Source of the DNA: Rhodotorula mucilaginosa
Lineage: Eukaryota > Basidiomycota > Microbotryomycetes > Sporidiobolales > Sporidiobolaceae
Assembly: GCA_034406715.1 (NCBI GenBank)
Contig: CP137867.1
Location: 682,001-746,000 of the forward strand
Length of the DNA: 64,000 bases
Direction of reading: 5' to 3'
A program made the translations under genes and the position numbers. The notes under the pieces are model-generated. The model ran no database searches and was not told the DNA's origin. It saw only the letters and a program-made list of their open reading frames with translations. Below, in pieces: positions 1 to 10,664 of this stretch (the first letter of the stretch is position 1; every line of letters starts with the position of its first letter).

Positions 1-1322
1 TGGGTTTCACCTGCCGCCCCTCTCGCAACTAAACGTCAATCCGCCACTGAACAACTCTGACCTCGTCCCGTTCTCACCCACCGAACATTTGACGCAACAC
101 GGCGAACGCGTCACGCTGATCCCGTTCACGCGACATCCGCTCAACCTCCTCAAAAAGCTCTCGAGCATGCCGCGGAGGATCGCACGAGACGAAGACGACG
201 TCAGCTTTGATCCGAAACAGTTCAAAGAGTCGTTGTTTGCGGCGTATCCGCTCTACGTGCCGTTGTATTTGGGCGAGTACGCGCTGGTCGAGGGCGGCGG
301 ACAGGAGAAGAGGGTGACGACTGCCGCGTTTGCGAGCACAGATGGTCCGGTGCGCGCCCGGTCCCTTATCTGCATTGTTTTCCGCTCCCGAGGCGATCCG
401 GAAGAGGGCTGATGTATCAGGACTCCCTCGTGCACAGGCATTCGCGATCTACCCCTCTTTCCGCGCTTTCGAGTCCTCCGAACCGGTCACCTGGCTGCCC
501 GACGCCGACTCCCTCTCCTTGACCATCTCTGGCCGCCCTTCCCACTCGGCCGCCGCCGTCGCTCAAGACCCCGAAACCATGTCGTCGATGAAGGAACTCT
601 CGCCGCGGTTGCTGCGCGTCATTGACGAGATCAAGGAGGAGCGGAATGCCCGTGCGCGCGAGAGCGGCGCGATGGGAGATTTGTGGGCCGAGGTGACGGA
701 TGTGATTCAGGGAGGGGACGAGGCGGTCAAGGAGCTGTGCAGGACGGAGGATCGAGTGATGGCGTTCGGGGACTGGCACGAGTGAGTCAGCGCCGGTCTC
801 GTCCTCCATGCTATGGGGCACGGCCTCTTATTTCTCCCCGAAGAGCCAAACGAACCATGGCGCCCATAGCTTCCAGTTACGGCGGTGCTGACTACTTCTC
901 GATCTACCAGCATCAACACGGCTTACATCGAGGCGCTGTCCGGCCTCGAGCTCGCGCAGGCGAACCTCGAAGCTCTGCGAGAACTGGTACGTGACGGTGC
1001 CACAAAAACGCCTGTGTCATGCATCTCCGATCTCTGCAGAGGAGAACAAGGTCGCTGACTTCAGAAATTTCGCTTGGTCACCTCCGTACAGCCCGCGTTC
1101 TCCGGTCTGGTCATCACCCCGACCGGAGTCCGCCGCTCGACACTGGAAGAGATGGTGACCGAGCTCGAGAATGCCGTCTCGCAATGGAAGGACCTGCTCG
1201 ACGAGCACACGCCGGAATGGATCCGCCGCGTCGAGGCTCGGAGGAAGGCTGCGGGCGCCGGAGCGAGAGCGGGAGCGGGAGCGGGTCGGGCCTCGCGTGG
1301 ACGACCGGCGGCGCGCAAGTGA
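1..1322 (+). CDS. Unidentified conserved-looking protein, 3' part of gene
   Basis: The gene enters from the left edge with its reading frame open from base 2. Four exons join cleanly in frame: 2-349, 438-781, 911-986 and 1065-1322, with GT/AG introns; the TGA is at 1320-1322. The product contains a hydrophobic aromatic block (YPLYVPLYLGEY, then AFAIYPSF), a charged helical middle segment (DEIKEERNARARES), a segment ending DINTAYIEALSGLELAQ, and a helical C-terminal part ending in an Ala/Gly/Arg-rich tail rich in GAGARAGAGAG. I do not recognise the family. The N-terminus and any signal or catalytic domain lie outside the window. That these exons form one gene is well supported, because all three splice junctions preserve frame; no function is assigned. 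Confidence 0.7.
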
Positions 1323-2129
1323 GCGCGCGACTGCACAGCGAGTAGACATATAGAGGCATTTCCGGGCGCTCTATCATCCCATGGAAATGTCTTCATCTCC
1401 GCCGACGCGGGTGGAAAAAGGTTTTCCTCTCGAGACTTGCCTTGACAAGGGTCTTCCAGTCGGACCGATCTCGCAACAAGCTGGCTAAAGCACGACTACA
1501 TATATATGCTCTCTGCAATGCAACTCTGAAAAAAATCTTTCACGGGCGGATAAGGTTGCGGTGGAGGGGAGGCGGGGTGATGGCGCCGGAGTGGAGCGCC
1601 GGCCGGATTGCTCAGCTACAGTAGACCTCGCAAGCTCATCCTGCTCCATACAGGCCAGTCTGGCGACTCTTGACTGACTGCCAGACCACATCCGAGTGAG
1701 TGGCTCTGCGCGTCTCGCCCGTCCGAGCTTCGAGTCCGTCTCTCCATCTGCGCCAGCCGACTGACGTAGCTGTCGGCCAATTGTCTTTTTGTCCCTGCAG
1801 CTCTCCTCGACCTCGGACCACATAGCGATACAGAGCAAACAGCATGTCATTCTCAGCTGGTGCAGATGCAGGACAGCGTCGCCGATCGAGCGTCCGGTAA
1901 GCGTCCGTCCTCCCCCCACTCTCACGGACGCCGTTCGACGCTCCTGTCTTCACCGCCAACACGCCGCTAAGGCCGCCCGTCCAGGGAAAAAGTCACCTGG
2001 ACAGGCATGATCGTGGGGAAAAGGGGGCGGTGTTTGGCTCGGCTCAGACTCCTCTTCCGCAAGGCGAACGCTGACCCCGTTCTTCTCATTCCCCTTTGCC
2101 TCTCGACCACGTCCATCCCGTAACTCGCC
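1323..2129. other. Intergenic region and 5' leader of the oxidoreductase gene
   Basis: No gene is convincing here. A CTGCAG acceptor-like site ends at 1800 and is followed by an ATG (1844) opening a 17-codon reading frame that runs to a good donor, GTAAGC, at 1897. This looks like a spliced 5' leader of the downstream gene. An in-frame TAA lies nine bases before the ATG at 2130, so the short frame cannot be its N-terminus and would be an upstream ORF instead. Confidence 0.45.
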
Positions 2130-4374
2130 ATGGCTCCCGACGGCTCCTTCAACGACTCTCTTTCCGACGACGAAAGCCGCCCGTCCATCGCCTCGAACCG
2201 TCTCGGGCCTTTGACCCACCACAAGAAGCCCGAAGCCGGCGCTCCGTTCGTACGTTTCATCATCCCCTGGGTCCGCCTTCCCCTGGCCACCTCCTGACTA
2301 TGGTTTGCTTTCCTCCTTGCAGAACCTCATCTTTGTCGGCGCCGGAAACATCAACTTTGTGAGTCCTGCCCCTGGGCGAGAGCGAAGGAGAGCAAGAAAC
2401 TTTCTGTCCGCGGACTTCCCGCGGGTCTCTCTATACCACGTGCTCGACCAATAACCAGTGTGCTGACATTGCGTTTACCTCTCGTAGGGCAGCGATGAGG
2501 GTGAGTAGCGTTGGAGCGGAAGCGCTTGCCTCGAAGGGAATTCTAACCAGCAAAATAACGCTCCACAGGTCCTTGGGATCACTCGTTCCGTCTCGAGAAC
2601 AAGGTATGGCTTGTTGACTGTAGACACGAACAGAAACAGCGGTGGCTGACCGAATTCTGTGATAGCTCGGCCCGCGCCTGAAAGTGGTCGCGATCATCGA
2701 TCCGAACGAGCAGGTCGCGCAGCAGCGCCTCGACGTCAAGCGCTCCTCGTTCGTTGAAGCCGCGTACCGCAACACGCGCATCTGCCACTCGCTCGAAGAC
2801 TTTGTCACGACGATGAAGGACCACGAGCGCCCGCACGCGTTCGTCGTCGGGTCGCCGGCCGCGTTCCGCGGCTCGACCAAGCAAGGGCGCGACTTTGAGA
2901 TGCAGGTGCTCAAGTTCTTCCCGAAGGACACGCCGGCCATGTTCATCGAGAAGCCGCTCAGTGCCGACACGGTTCCGGAGGCGCTCACGGTCGCCAAGGC
3001 GCTCGTCGACTCCAAGGCCGTCGTCTCGGTCGGCTACTTCCTCCGTTACCTTCGCGGTAGGTCTCGTCACTCTCTTGCATTTGTTGCGACTAGTATAACG
3101 TCATATCTTCTTTATTAGGGGCGAAGTGCTGACGTTGGCGGCGTGATCCCGCAGTCGTTCAAACAATGCGCCAGATCATCGAAGACAACGATCTGGAGGT
3201 CATGGCGGTCAACGCCCGCTACACCTGCTCGTATGCCAACATTGCCAAGAAGGCCTGGTGGATGAAGAGCAAGGACTGCGGTCCCAGTAAGTCGCCGTGC
3301 TCGAAATTTGCTCAAGCGCGCCCGTTTCTCTTCCTTTCTCGGCCCTGGAACGCCCCGTACTGATCTCTACACCCTCACCAGTCGTAGAGCAAGGGACGCA
3401 CTTCCTCGACATGTCTAGGCGAGCCAAAATCGCGACCGGAACGAGTCTGTAGCGTCTTAAACTGACCCGGGACGCTTTCGCAGGTATTTCGGCGGAGATG
3501 TCGATATGGACTCGGTCGTCGCGCAGGCGCTCGGTGCGTCACTCTCCTCCTCTCTCCCTACCGTATAGCTTCTCTCTGTGCACTGGAACGAGGGCTGAGG
3601 AACGAGCGCGGAGGAACGAGCGCGGAGGAACGAGGGCTGACTAGAGCTCAAAAACAGAATGGGACGAGCCCGCGGGACAACTTTCCGCCGTCCCGGTGGA
3701 TGAGGCCAGCATCCCGGAGGATGACCGGATTCCGCGTGTCACTACCGCTTCGTGGAAGGTGCGTTGTCTGTCATGACGCCTCCGCTGAGCGGCTGCTTGG
3801 CATCGAGTGCTGACTTGACTTGTCCCTTTTCCCTCCGCCGCCTCCCTGTTCTGGTCCGCATCGCAACCCTAATAGTTCGAGACTGGCGCCATTGGTACCT
3901 TCACCCATGCTCTTGTACTGCAGGGCTACAAGTACAGCTGCGAGCTCGACGTCCTGTGCGACGGTTACCAGCTCAAGCTGATCGACCCGTACAACGCGCC
4001 CGAGCTTCGCGTCCGGACCCCCAACGGTGACGACGAGCAGGTCTACCGCGTACGTAGGGGCGTGAGCGCGATGACACCTGGTGAACGGCTCTTGACTGAT
4101 CAGATTCCGCAACTCGTCGCAGTTTGACCGCGACGACCCGTACGCTTCGGAGCTCGGCGCCTGGCTCGACGAGTGCGACCACGGCAAGGCCGCAGACGAC
4201 AGCGCCGTCGCCGACGACGACGAGTCGTACGGGATCCTGTCGTCGTACGAGGACGCGGCGAAATCGTACGCGCTCTCGTGGGCGATCCGGTTCGCGTCCG
4301 AGGCCAACACGCAGCGCTTCCGCAAGAAGGAGAAGAAGATCCTCTCGCTCGACGCCCTCAAGGAACGCAAGTAG
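2130..4374 (+). CDS. Gfo/Idh/MocA-family NAD(P)-dependent oxidoreductase
   Basis: Predicted soluble dehydrogenase acting on a sugar, polyol or related compound; the substrate cannot be read from sequence. After a 40-residue polar leader (MAPDGSFNDSLSDDE) comes the Rossmann start NLIFVGAGNINF, then VVAIIDPNEQ and the family signature FIEKPLS with VSVGYFLRYLR. The C-terminal half has WWMKSKDCGPIVEQGTH, the typical substrate-side segment (EQGTH.lD), and ends ILSLDALKERK. Roughly ten exons: 2130-2249, then a 36-nt exon encoding the Rossmann loop, a 13-nt micro-exon at 2488-2500 (GSDEG), and several longer ones; all junctions I followed keep frame. An in-frame TAA nine bases before the ATG fixes the start. 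One intron contains a 14-bp minisatellite. The family call is secure; the specificity is not. Confidence 0.85.
3585..3640. repeat. 14-bp minisatellite, four copies, inside an intron
   Basis: Four head-to-tail 14-mers, GGAACGAGGGCTGA / GGAACGAGCGCGGA / GGAACGAGCGCGGA / GGAACGAGGGCTGA. The outer copies carry CTGA and the inner two differ at two sites. The last copy runs into CTGACTAG, which resembles this genome's usual branch point, just upstream of the acceptor. Confidence 0.85.
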
Positions 4375-4912
4375 AGTCGCCCGCCAGCTAGCAGTTGGGC
4401 CCAGTCTCCAAATGGCGGCATCGTGACCCCCCCTCCCCCCCTTCTCCCTGTACATGGTCTCGGATTTTTGCCAAACCTCGTCTATACCTCGTTCCCTTGC
4501 CTTACATTCCTCACTGCTCCGAGAACCCCCTTGCAATCCAGAGTTGTCCTAGAGATTGTCGTTTGACCGTGGTTCGCATGGCCTTCCCAACCTGGAGAGA
4601 GCGAGGTCTTGCTTGCCTATACGCAGCCGTAGTCCCTCCGATTCCATGCTGATCAATTTCTCGAGTCTGTATTCACGGTCAACTTGCAAAATTGACCAAA
4701 TCCGAGGCAGGGTGAGGAAGGCGGACCTCCGCACGGCGCTGCGCGAGCACAAAGTGCGTCATCGACTTGGGTTCGTCGTCCACTCTCTGCGCTCTCTCTC
4801 TCCTTCTTCCCTACACGCTCACTCAAAGCACTCTACACAAACGTGAGCACAAGCGAATCAACGACTCCAGTGCCGCCTCTGACCCGCCCTTCCCACAGAC
4901 TCTATCAGAACC
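4375..4912. other. Intergenic: 3' end of oxidoreductase and promoter/leader of the LEA-like gene
   Basis: Pyrimidine-rich sequence (several C/T runs around 4430-4450 and 4790-4830) with no supportable gene. It should hold the terminator of the upstream gene and the promoter of the next one. Confidence 0.5.
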
Positions 4913-5506
4913 ATGTCTTCCTGTACGCCTCTCTCCAGGCGGCCCCACCTCGTCACGCCTTCCTGCATAGACTGATCTCGCTTCCTGATCCTCGGGAACG
5001 CTCGCGCGCAGCTGCTGCTTCGGGTCTCGGCGCTGGCAACCAGGCGCTCGGCGAGGGTTCGGCCGGCGCCAACAAGCCGCGTCAGGGCGCTGACAGCCAG
5101 GCCGGCGGTCGCGAGATGAACGACAGCGACGCCAGCCTCAAGGGCGACACCGTGCGTCTTCCGCTCTTTGTATCCCTCTCTTGGAACCCTGACGCGCGAG
5201 GGCGCGCTCTGGTGCCGGATATCGAGCGGCCTTGAGAGCAAATCCCCGCTGACGCCAATCTTTTTTCTCCTTTTCCTTCTTTTTTCCATGTCCGGGGCTT
5301 GCAGTCTTCCAAGCCGAGTACGTTCACCCTGCCTGCTCTGTACCTCTCTCTCGTGAGCGAGCTGACTCCTCCCCGACCCGGCCCGCGCAGACGTCAACAA
5401 CGAGGCTCCGTCTCACGCCGAGGAGGGTGCCAACGTCAAGACCGACTCCGAGTCGTCCAAGTTTGACGTTGCCGGCTCGAGCGGCGCGAACCAGGCCGAG
5501 CTCTGA
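4913..5506 (+). CDS. Small hydrophilic, LEA-like/intrinsically disordered protein (92 aa)
   Basis: Four small exons splice in frame: 4913-4922 (only 10 nt, ATGTCTTCCT), 5012-5151, 5305-5317 (13 nt) and 5391-5506. The protein starts MSSSAASGLGAGNQALGEG and is rich in Gly, Ala, Ser, Asp, Asn, Gln and Lys, with no hydrophobic core, no Cys and no Trp, ending SGANQAEL. That composition resembles LEA/hydrophilin stress proteins, which are usually desiccation- or stationary-phase induced; this is an inference from composition, not homology. The intron before exon 2 has a good CTGAT branch point. It converges on NTAQ1, with 175 bp between stop codons. Confidence 0.75.
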
Positions 5507-5681
5507 GCAGTTTCGACGGGACTTTTGTGACTAGTCAGCACGCATGATGATTTTAGAACGAAGAACTCGACCTTTGTACATGGGAATCAATCCACCGCAT
5601 TTTCTTCCTTCTTCCTCCATCGCCGGGGTCTCCTTTCCTACGCAGCTCTCGGGAGAATGCTTTCTTGTTCGAGACCAGAAT

Positions 5682-6660
5682 CTAGACTACAGACTGCATT
5701 GCTTGTGCAAAGTACGCCCGCAAGTCTTCGACACTGCCGAGTAGCGTGCCGAACCCTTCCCCTGCGGTTGCATCGGTACCTCGCATCTCGAGCCAATGAG
5801 TGAAGAGGTTATGTGTATGGCCTAATGATCGTGCGTTCGATCCGCATATCGGCGGATACGGCGGCGGAGGCTGGATGTAGATCGGGTTGCTGGCTTTGGC
5901 GACCGGACAGGCTGTCGAGCCGTGCTCTTGATCTTCAGGAGTTGTTGCACGAGTACTGGTAGTGTTCACGCTGCTCGTCGCCCCGACCAGCTGTGCGACG
6001 AAGCCGTGTAAACCTACCGCCGTCCCTCCGGCCAAGGCAGGTCTGGAACTCACCATATGCGACCGATCGCTCGCAAAGTTCCGCAGGAAATCACTTGCCG
6101 GCACGACACGAAACATGCTGCATGGTGTTGAACTGTGAGCACACGGCACACGGGGCCAAGCAGACAGACTTTCCCGAGCCGGACCTCTGCAATGATGGAT
6201 CGAGGTAGCCGTCCGAAAACAGGTCCGGCCGCAACGCCGACTGAAGGTAGGCTACGACACCGCACGAGCAAGAGGAAGCGTGAGCATTGTATGTGACTCT
6301 CTGCCGTAGAGCTGCCTACGCACCATCTAGGGGTACGGGGAAGCCAAGCAAAGAATCTCGATCCAGCACGACTGCGCGGCGGACGCCATCGGAGCCGTAG
6401 TCAAGCGACACGGCAACGACATGATAGTCCCACACGACATAGTTGTCCATGTCCGGGCCGACTCGGGAAGCAGCCTGGTGGAACAGGAGCACTCTTCGTT
6501 CCGGATTCGAGACGAAAAGTGCAAACAGCTGGCGAGGCGCCGGAGTCGCCGGAGCTGCTCGAATCTGGGCGAGCGCGGCTTCGAGTAGCTTGTACACGTT
6601 CTCTTCGCAGTAGTATCGCGTGTACGGCGCGTCCTCCGTCTTCAGGGTCGACGGGTCCAT
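5682..6660 (-). CDS. NTAQ1: Protein N-terminal glutamine amidohydrolase (WDYHV family)
   Basis: Converts N-terminal Gln to Glu on proteins, feeding the Arg/N-degron pathway. The family signature WDYHVVAVS is present, with the catalytic Cys in YTRYYCEENVYKL, His in WDYHV and Asp in VVLDRDSLLGFP, followed by the conserved C-terminal block FRVVPASDFLRNFASDRSHM. Exons run 6660-6324, then from 6251 downward (AYLQSALRPDLF), a short exon with MFRVVPAS, and a last exon beginning LVGATSS and containing PPPPYPPICG; junction frames agree. The start MDPSTLKTEDAPYTRYY is chosen because the family begins just before the Cys block. At about 258 aa it is somewhat longer than the roughly 205-aa animal enzyme, because of an insert before PPYPPI. 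It shares a short upstream region with VPS72. Confidence 0.88.
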
Positions 6661-6935
6661 TTGCGCGAGGCTCTTCGCCGCCGATGTCGGCCAGCTGGTG
6701 GCATGCAGCTTTTCTCGGATGGGATGCGCCGGCGAGTCGGGCCCTTTGGGGGGTCTCCTGAGCGCGAATACCCCGGCGACTTGAGGGTGCGGCTGTCGTA
6801 AAGCAGAGGGCGGAGACGGGGTCAAATTGGACGAGTTTGTAATGAGGATACAAATGCCGAATACAAGAGTCCACGTTTGATTCCGGCCCAACCTCCGCGT
6901 GCTCTTGCTCGGACCCCGACCGCCTGCCTGCAGCG
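6661..6935. promoter_or_regulatory. Shared divergent promoter region NTAQ1 / VPS72
   Basis: 275 bp separate the two start codons, so both promoters must lie here or overlap the 5' ends. No TATA box is evident. Confidence 0.5.
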
Positions 6936-9450
6936 ATGGCTCGCCGTGCACGAAAGGCGTCTCCATCGCCAGCGGCAGAGCCCGAAGAAACGATCGAGAA
7001 CGCCGAGGAGGAAGCCGCCAGCGCGAGCGACGACGAGGAGCAAGATGGATCCGATGATTCCGGCGACAACGACGAGGAGAGCTCTGACGAGGAGCAAGTC
7101 TACGTCGAGCCCAACTTGGCGACGCGGACGCGGCGTGCCAATGCCGGTGCGCGCATGGCTGCCTTGATCGAGGACGAAGCGGCGGCCGGCATCGAGGCGG
7201 ACGAGATGTTCAAAGAGGAGGAGAACGACGAAGAGTTTGCGCAGCAAGGTGCGCCCTCCCGGGCTAGAGAGATGTGATACAGGCCTTTGCTGACGCGACC
7301 GACGCTTCTACAGAGGAAAAGGACGAGTTTGATTCGGATTTCGGTTCGACCGACGAAGGCGAAGGTGACGAGGAAGACGACGAAGAGGCAGGCGAGCGCA
7401 AGCTGCAACGGGAAGCCAAGGAGGCCAAGAAGGTGCGCTCTACACAGCAAGTCGCGCGAAATGGAACCCAGCGGCTGACCAGCTCCTTCCTTCCGCAGGC
7501 CGCTCGCGGGAAAAAGAAAGGCTTTCAGGCGCCGGTCCACCCGTTCGCTCGCCAGACCAAGGCTGCTCGGAAAGCAGCTGCAGCTGCGACGCAACCGGTC
7601 GCGTCCACTTCTGCATCAACACTCGACGGAGAAGGGGAGGAGCCTCCGAAGAAGCGGAAGAGGGTCGCCGTCGATCCCGCTTTTCTCGCTCCGCAGCGAG
7701 AGAGTACTCGTCGCACGGCCGTCGAGATCCGAAAGCAAGTGCAGGACCGTGCAAAGGAGTCGGAGCAGCGCAAGGTATGCTGTGGTCCACTGTTTCCATT
7801 TGTGCTCACGTGCTGACGTCCGTCCGCTCCCCACAGGCAACCGCCCCCAAGCAACAACGGAAAGCCACTGTCAAGCTCACTCAGGCAGACTTGATCGCCG
7901 AAGCGTTGGAGACGGAAGAGACGAACCGAGCCGCCCTGCTCGCGTTCTACGCCGCCGAGGAGGACCGACGCGAAGCCGAACGCATTGCCGGCATGCGCTA
8001 CGAGATCATCGGCCCGAAACTCACGTTCCTCAGTCGAGTGCAAGATCGAGTCGACAAGGACAAAGGGAAGGAAGGCGAGCAGGTTGAGAAAGGACGGCGT
8101 CGCATGATTGAAGTCTTGGGCGAGACGGGCCAGAAGGGGTGGAAGGGTGGCGTTGGCGAGAATCAGGACGCCGCGGCAGCAGGTACCGATAATGCACACC
8201 CAACGATGAACGGAGTCTCGTCTTCGTCGTCGCTTGCCGGGATCTTGAACCCGCTCGACCCGAATCTGAGCCCGTCGGCGCCGCCAGAGCCGAAAGAGTA
8301 CGCTCGGAACTGGCTCATCTTTGACAACTTTGAAGGCGGTCGAGCCGAGGAACTCGAGGCCATCTTTGGCGACCACGTCGACTGGTCCAAGCCGGCGCCG
8401 CTGCCTGTTCGTGGAACGAGTGCGTTGCCTTCCCCTTGCCCGAATCTACCCGAGGTGCATCTGCCTGACTCGAAAAGATCTCTCTCAGAACGCGACCAGT
8501 GTCCCATCACCGGCCTTCCCGCTCGGTACCGCGACCCGCAAACGCTCACGCCCTATGCGACGTTGGCCGCTTACCACGCGCTCCGAGCCATGGTCGACTC
8601 GCAAGCCTTCGTTTGGTCCGAGTCGCTCGGAGCCTACACCGCCGCTGCCAATTTCGGTATCATGCGCGACGTCGAAGCGAGCTGGGCTCGACGACCACAG
8701 CCAAAGGACGCTCTGCCTCGCTACGCTGCGGCTGGACCGACCCCGCCGGCTCACAGAGCGGGCACGTTTGGCAACATTGCCGCGGCGCAGCCGGTCCCAC
8801 GGGCACCCCGGCAACGACAACCGCAGACGAACGAGAACCCGTACAAGATTGAGTACGCTCACTCTGGCGGGAGCGGTCGCGGCCAGCGCGGGCGCTCGTC
8901 CATCGGCGAAGGGACGAGCGATCTGCCTCCTCCGCCTCCGCCTTCCGCCATGCATCCTGTACCGGTCGCTGCTCCCGCGCCCCCTCCGTCGGCTATGCAT
9001 CCTGTACCGGTCGCCGCTTCGATGCCACCCCTACCTCAAGCTCAAGCGGAGCCCGTCCAGGCACAGGCGCCTGCGTCGTCGTCGTATGGCCTCCAACCGA
9101 CGGTTGCTCCGGAGCCTTACAGCACGGACAATGTCTACCGAGTCCCAGCTGGATCGACGCCGCCCGTCACGACGCCGCCCGTCACGACGCCGCAGCCGAT
9201 GTATTCGGCGCAGCAGCAGCAGTTGCCGCCGCCGCCGGTGTCGTCCCCTTCGCTCGTGGGAACTTCGTCCGCACCGCAAGCGCGTTCCATCCAACTGGGC
9301 TCGGGTCGGTCCGGCGCTTTCGGCGGCGGCATCGGAGGGGCATCGTTGCCGGGTCAGCCGTCAAGCCCTTTCTCTGCTGCGCCGCCGCAGATGACGACGG
9401 CAGGACTGCCGTTGCCGGGAACGCTTCCGCCACTTCCTCCGCAGCTCTGA
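6936..9450 (+). CDS. VPS72: VPS72/YL1 subunit of the SWR1 chromatin-remodelling complex
   Basis: Histone H2A.Z/H2B-binding subunit of SWR1, nuclear. Four exons, 6936-7248, 7314-7432, 7499-7774 and 7837-9450, give about 773 aa. The acidic YL1 N-terminal region has RRANAGARMAALIEDE and then long Glu/Asp runs (SDFGSTDEGEGDEED), consistent with the histone-binding domain. A basic patch PPKKRKRVAVDP is a likely nuclear signal. The YL1_C domain is near residues 455-490 (CPITGLPARYRDP, then LTPYATLAAYHALR). The C-terminal third is Pro/Ala/Gln-rich low-complexity sequence containing an exact-phase 45-bp duplication and a 15-bp repeat; that tail is longer than in yeast Vps72. It is divergent from NTAQ1. 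Confidence 0.93.
8950..9192 (+). repeat. In-frame tandem repeats in the VPS72 tail
   Basis: A 45-bp unit encoding MHPVPVAA plus a Pro/Ala linker starts at 8950 and again at 8995. A 15-bp unit encoding TPPVT is repeated around 9157-9192. Both periods are multiples of three, so the reading frame survives. Confidence 0.8.
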
Positions 9451-9749
9451 GAGGGAGGAATGGAAGCCCAAACAGACGTGAAACTCTTGCATAGCATACA
9501 TCGCACTCTTGCATGGATCACTTTCTCGCAACAGCACGACATGCGTTTTCGAGACCGAACTTCGGGTTCTCTCATCTTTGCTGCACTGATTCATCTCGTC
9601 GCGCAGAGAGCGGCTTGTCAAGGCTCTGACCATGCATCAAGCGGGATGAAGCATCCCGGCACCATGGACTTGTGAGGTCAAGCGATTTGGACTGATTGCA
9701 GATTGGTTCAGACGATACTCGTACATTGTTCTGCGTGCGCAGCAGGCGT
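9451..9749. other. Convergent intergenic spacer
   Basis: Lies between the stop of VPS72 (+) and the stop of the small membrane protein gene (-). No gene-like structure is seen; it presumably holds both 3' ends. Confidence 0.5.
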
Positions 9750-10265
9750 TTAAGCCCGCTTCTTTCCGGCATTCTGCGCGCGGGCCTTGATCTGTCCCTG
9801 GTTCTGACGGTACATGACGAAGCCGACAAAGACGGCTGCGGAGAGTCAAGATGGGCAGCTAGTCAGCGGGGCAAACAATGCGGATACTGCGCCCTTCTGT
9901 TTATGGCGACCAAGTTTCGACCTCGACTTACCGGCAAGGAAGCCAAGGGTGAGGATGTTGTCTGCAGGTATATGGATTCGGATCAATTACGCAAGACCAG
10001 CGGGTAGCTGTAGACGCGGAACGTACGGAACAAGAATTGAACAATCGCGTCGGCGACGTGAGCCGTCTCGCGCAGTGTGAAGCCCACCAGCTCGAGCGGG
10101 ATGCGGACAATGGAGATGATGATGTGCAGGCTGTACGTCCGACTTGACGGTATCAACAGCTTGCCTCTCTGAAGGCAGAATGCCGGGACTGCAAACTGCG
10201 CGGTTGGGAAGCTGGACCTACATGCCACGGATCAACTCGCCAAGGCCGCGGACGATTTCGCTCAT
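9750..10265 (-). CDS. Small two-helix membrane protein (about 90 aa), unidentified
   Basis: Four exons can be joined in frame: the ATG at 10265 gives MSEIVRGLGELIRG (donor GTAGGT); the second exon gives ILHIIISIVRIPLELVGF and TAHVADAIVQFLF (donor GTACGT); a short exon gives HNILTLGFLA (donor GTAAGT); and the last gives AVFVGFVMYRQNQGQ and a basic tail ending AGKKRA. Two hydrophobic stretches flank a polar linker, so it is probably an integral membrane protein with a Lys/Arg-rich C-terminal tail. KKRA at the end is not a canonical KKXX signal. I do not recognise the family. The clean frame at every junction argues that the gene is real despite its size. Confidence 0.7.
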
Positions 10266-10664
10266 GGTGACGGTATAGGGTGCTCTTGTAGAAAGGTGAG
10301 TACGAGAAAGAGAGAGAACAGGGCGCGAGGCGCAGCGGGACGGGCGAGATCAGCGACGCCCGCAGCACGTGACACTTGGACCTCCGACGTCACCGCTTCC
10401 TCGCCGCCACTCAGCAGGATCCCTCTGCGACCACATGACGGAAACTGTAGTAAATGCAGAGGTGTGTGATGCAAATGATGCAGTACAATGCAGGTAGATT
10501 GGTCAGAGTCGTCACCAGGTTTCCCCTCCGGGAGAAACAGCACACGTCTCCACGAAAGAAAGACGAAAAAGCAAAACAGAATCCTCGACTTGACGAGCAG
10601 GTGCGTTACCGACGCTTGCGAGGGTCAGAGGTCGGAGCCGGCGGACCCGGGTATGGCGCCTGCG
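10266..10664. other. Promoter region of the small membrane protein gene / 3' flank of the DUF262 gene
   Basis: Purine-rich stretch (GAAAGAGAGAGAAC near 10305) followed by mixed sequence. No ORF here looks like a gene. Confidence 0.45.

Noticed and set aside
8321-9394. 357-codon open frame inside VPS72
   Set aside because: Same-strand shadow frame of the YL1_C exon, Arg/Pro/Ser-rich, with no domain.
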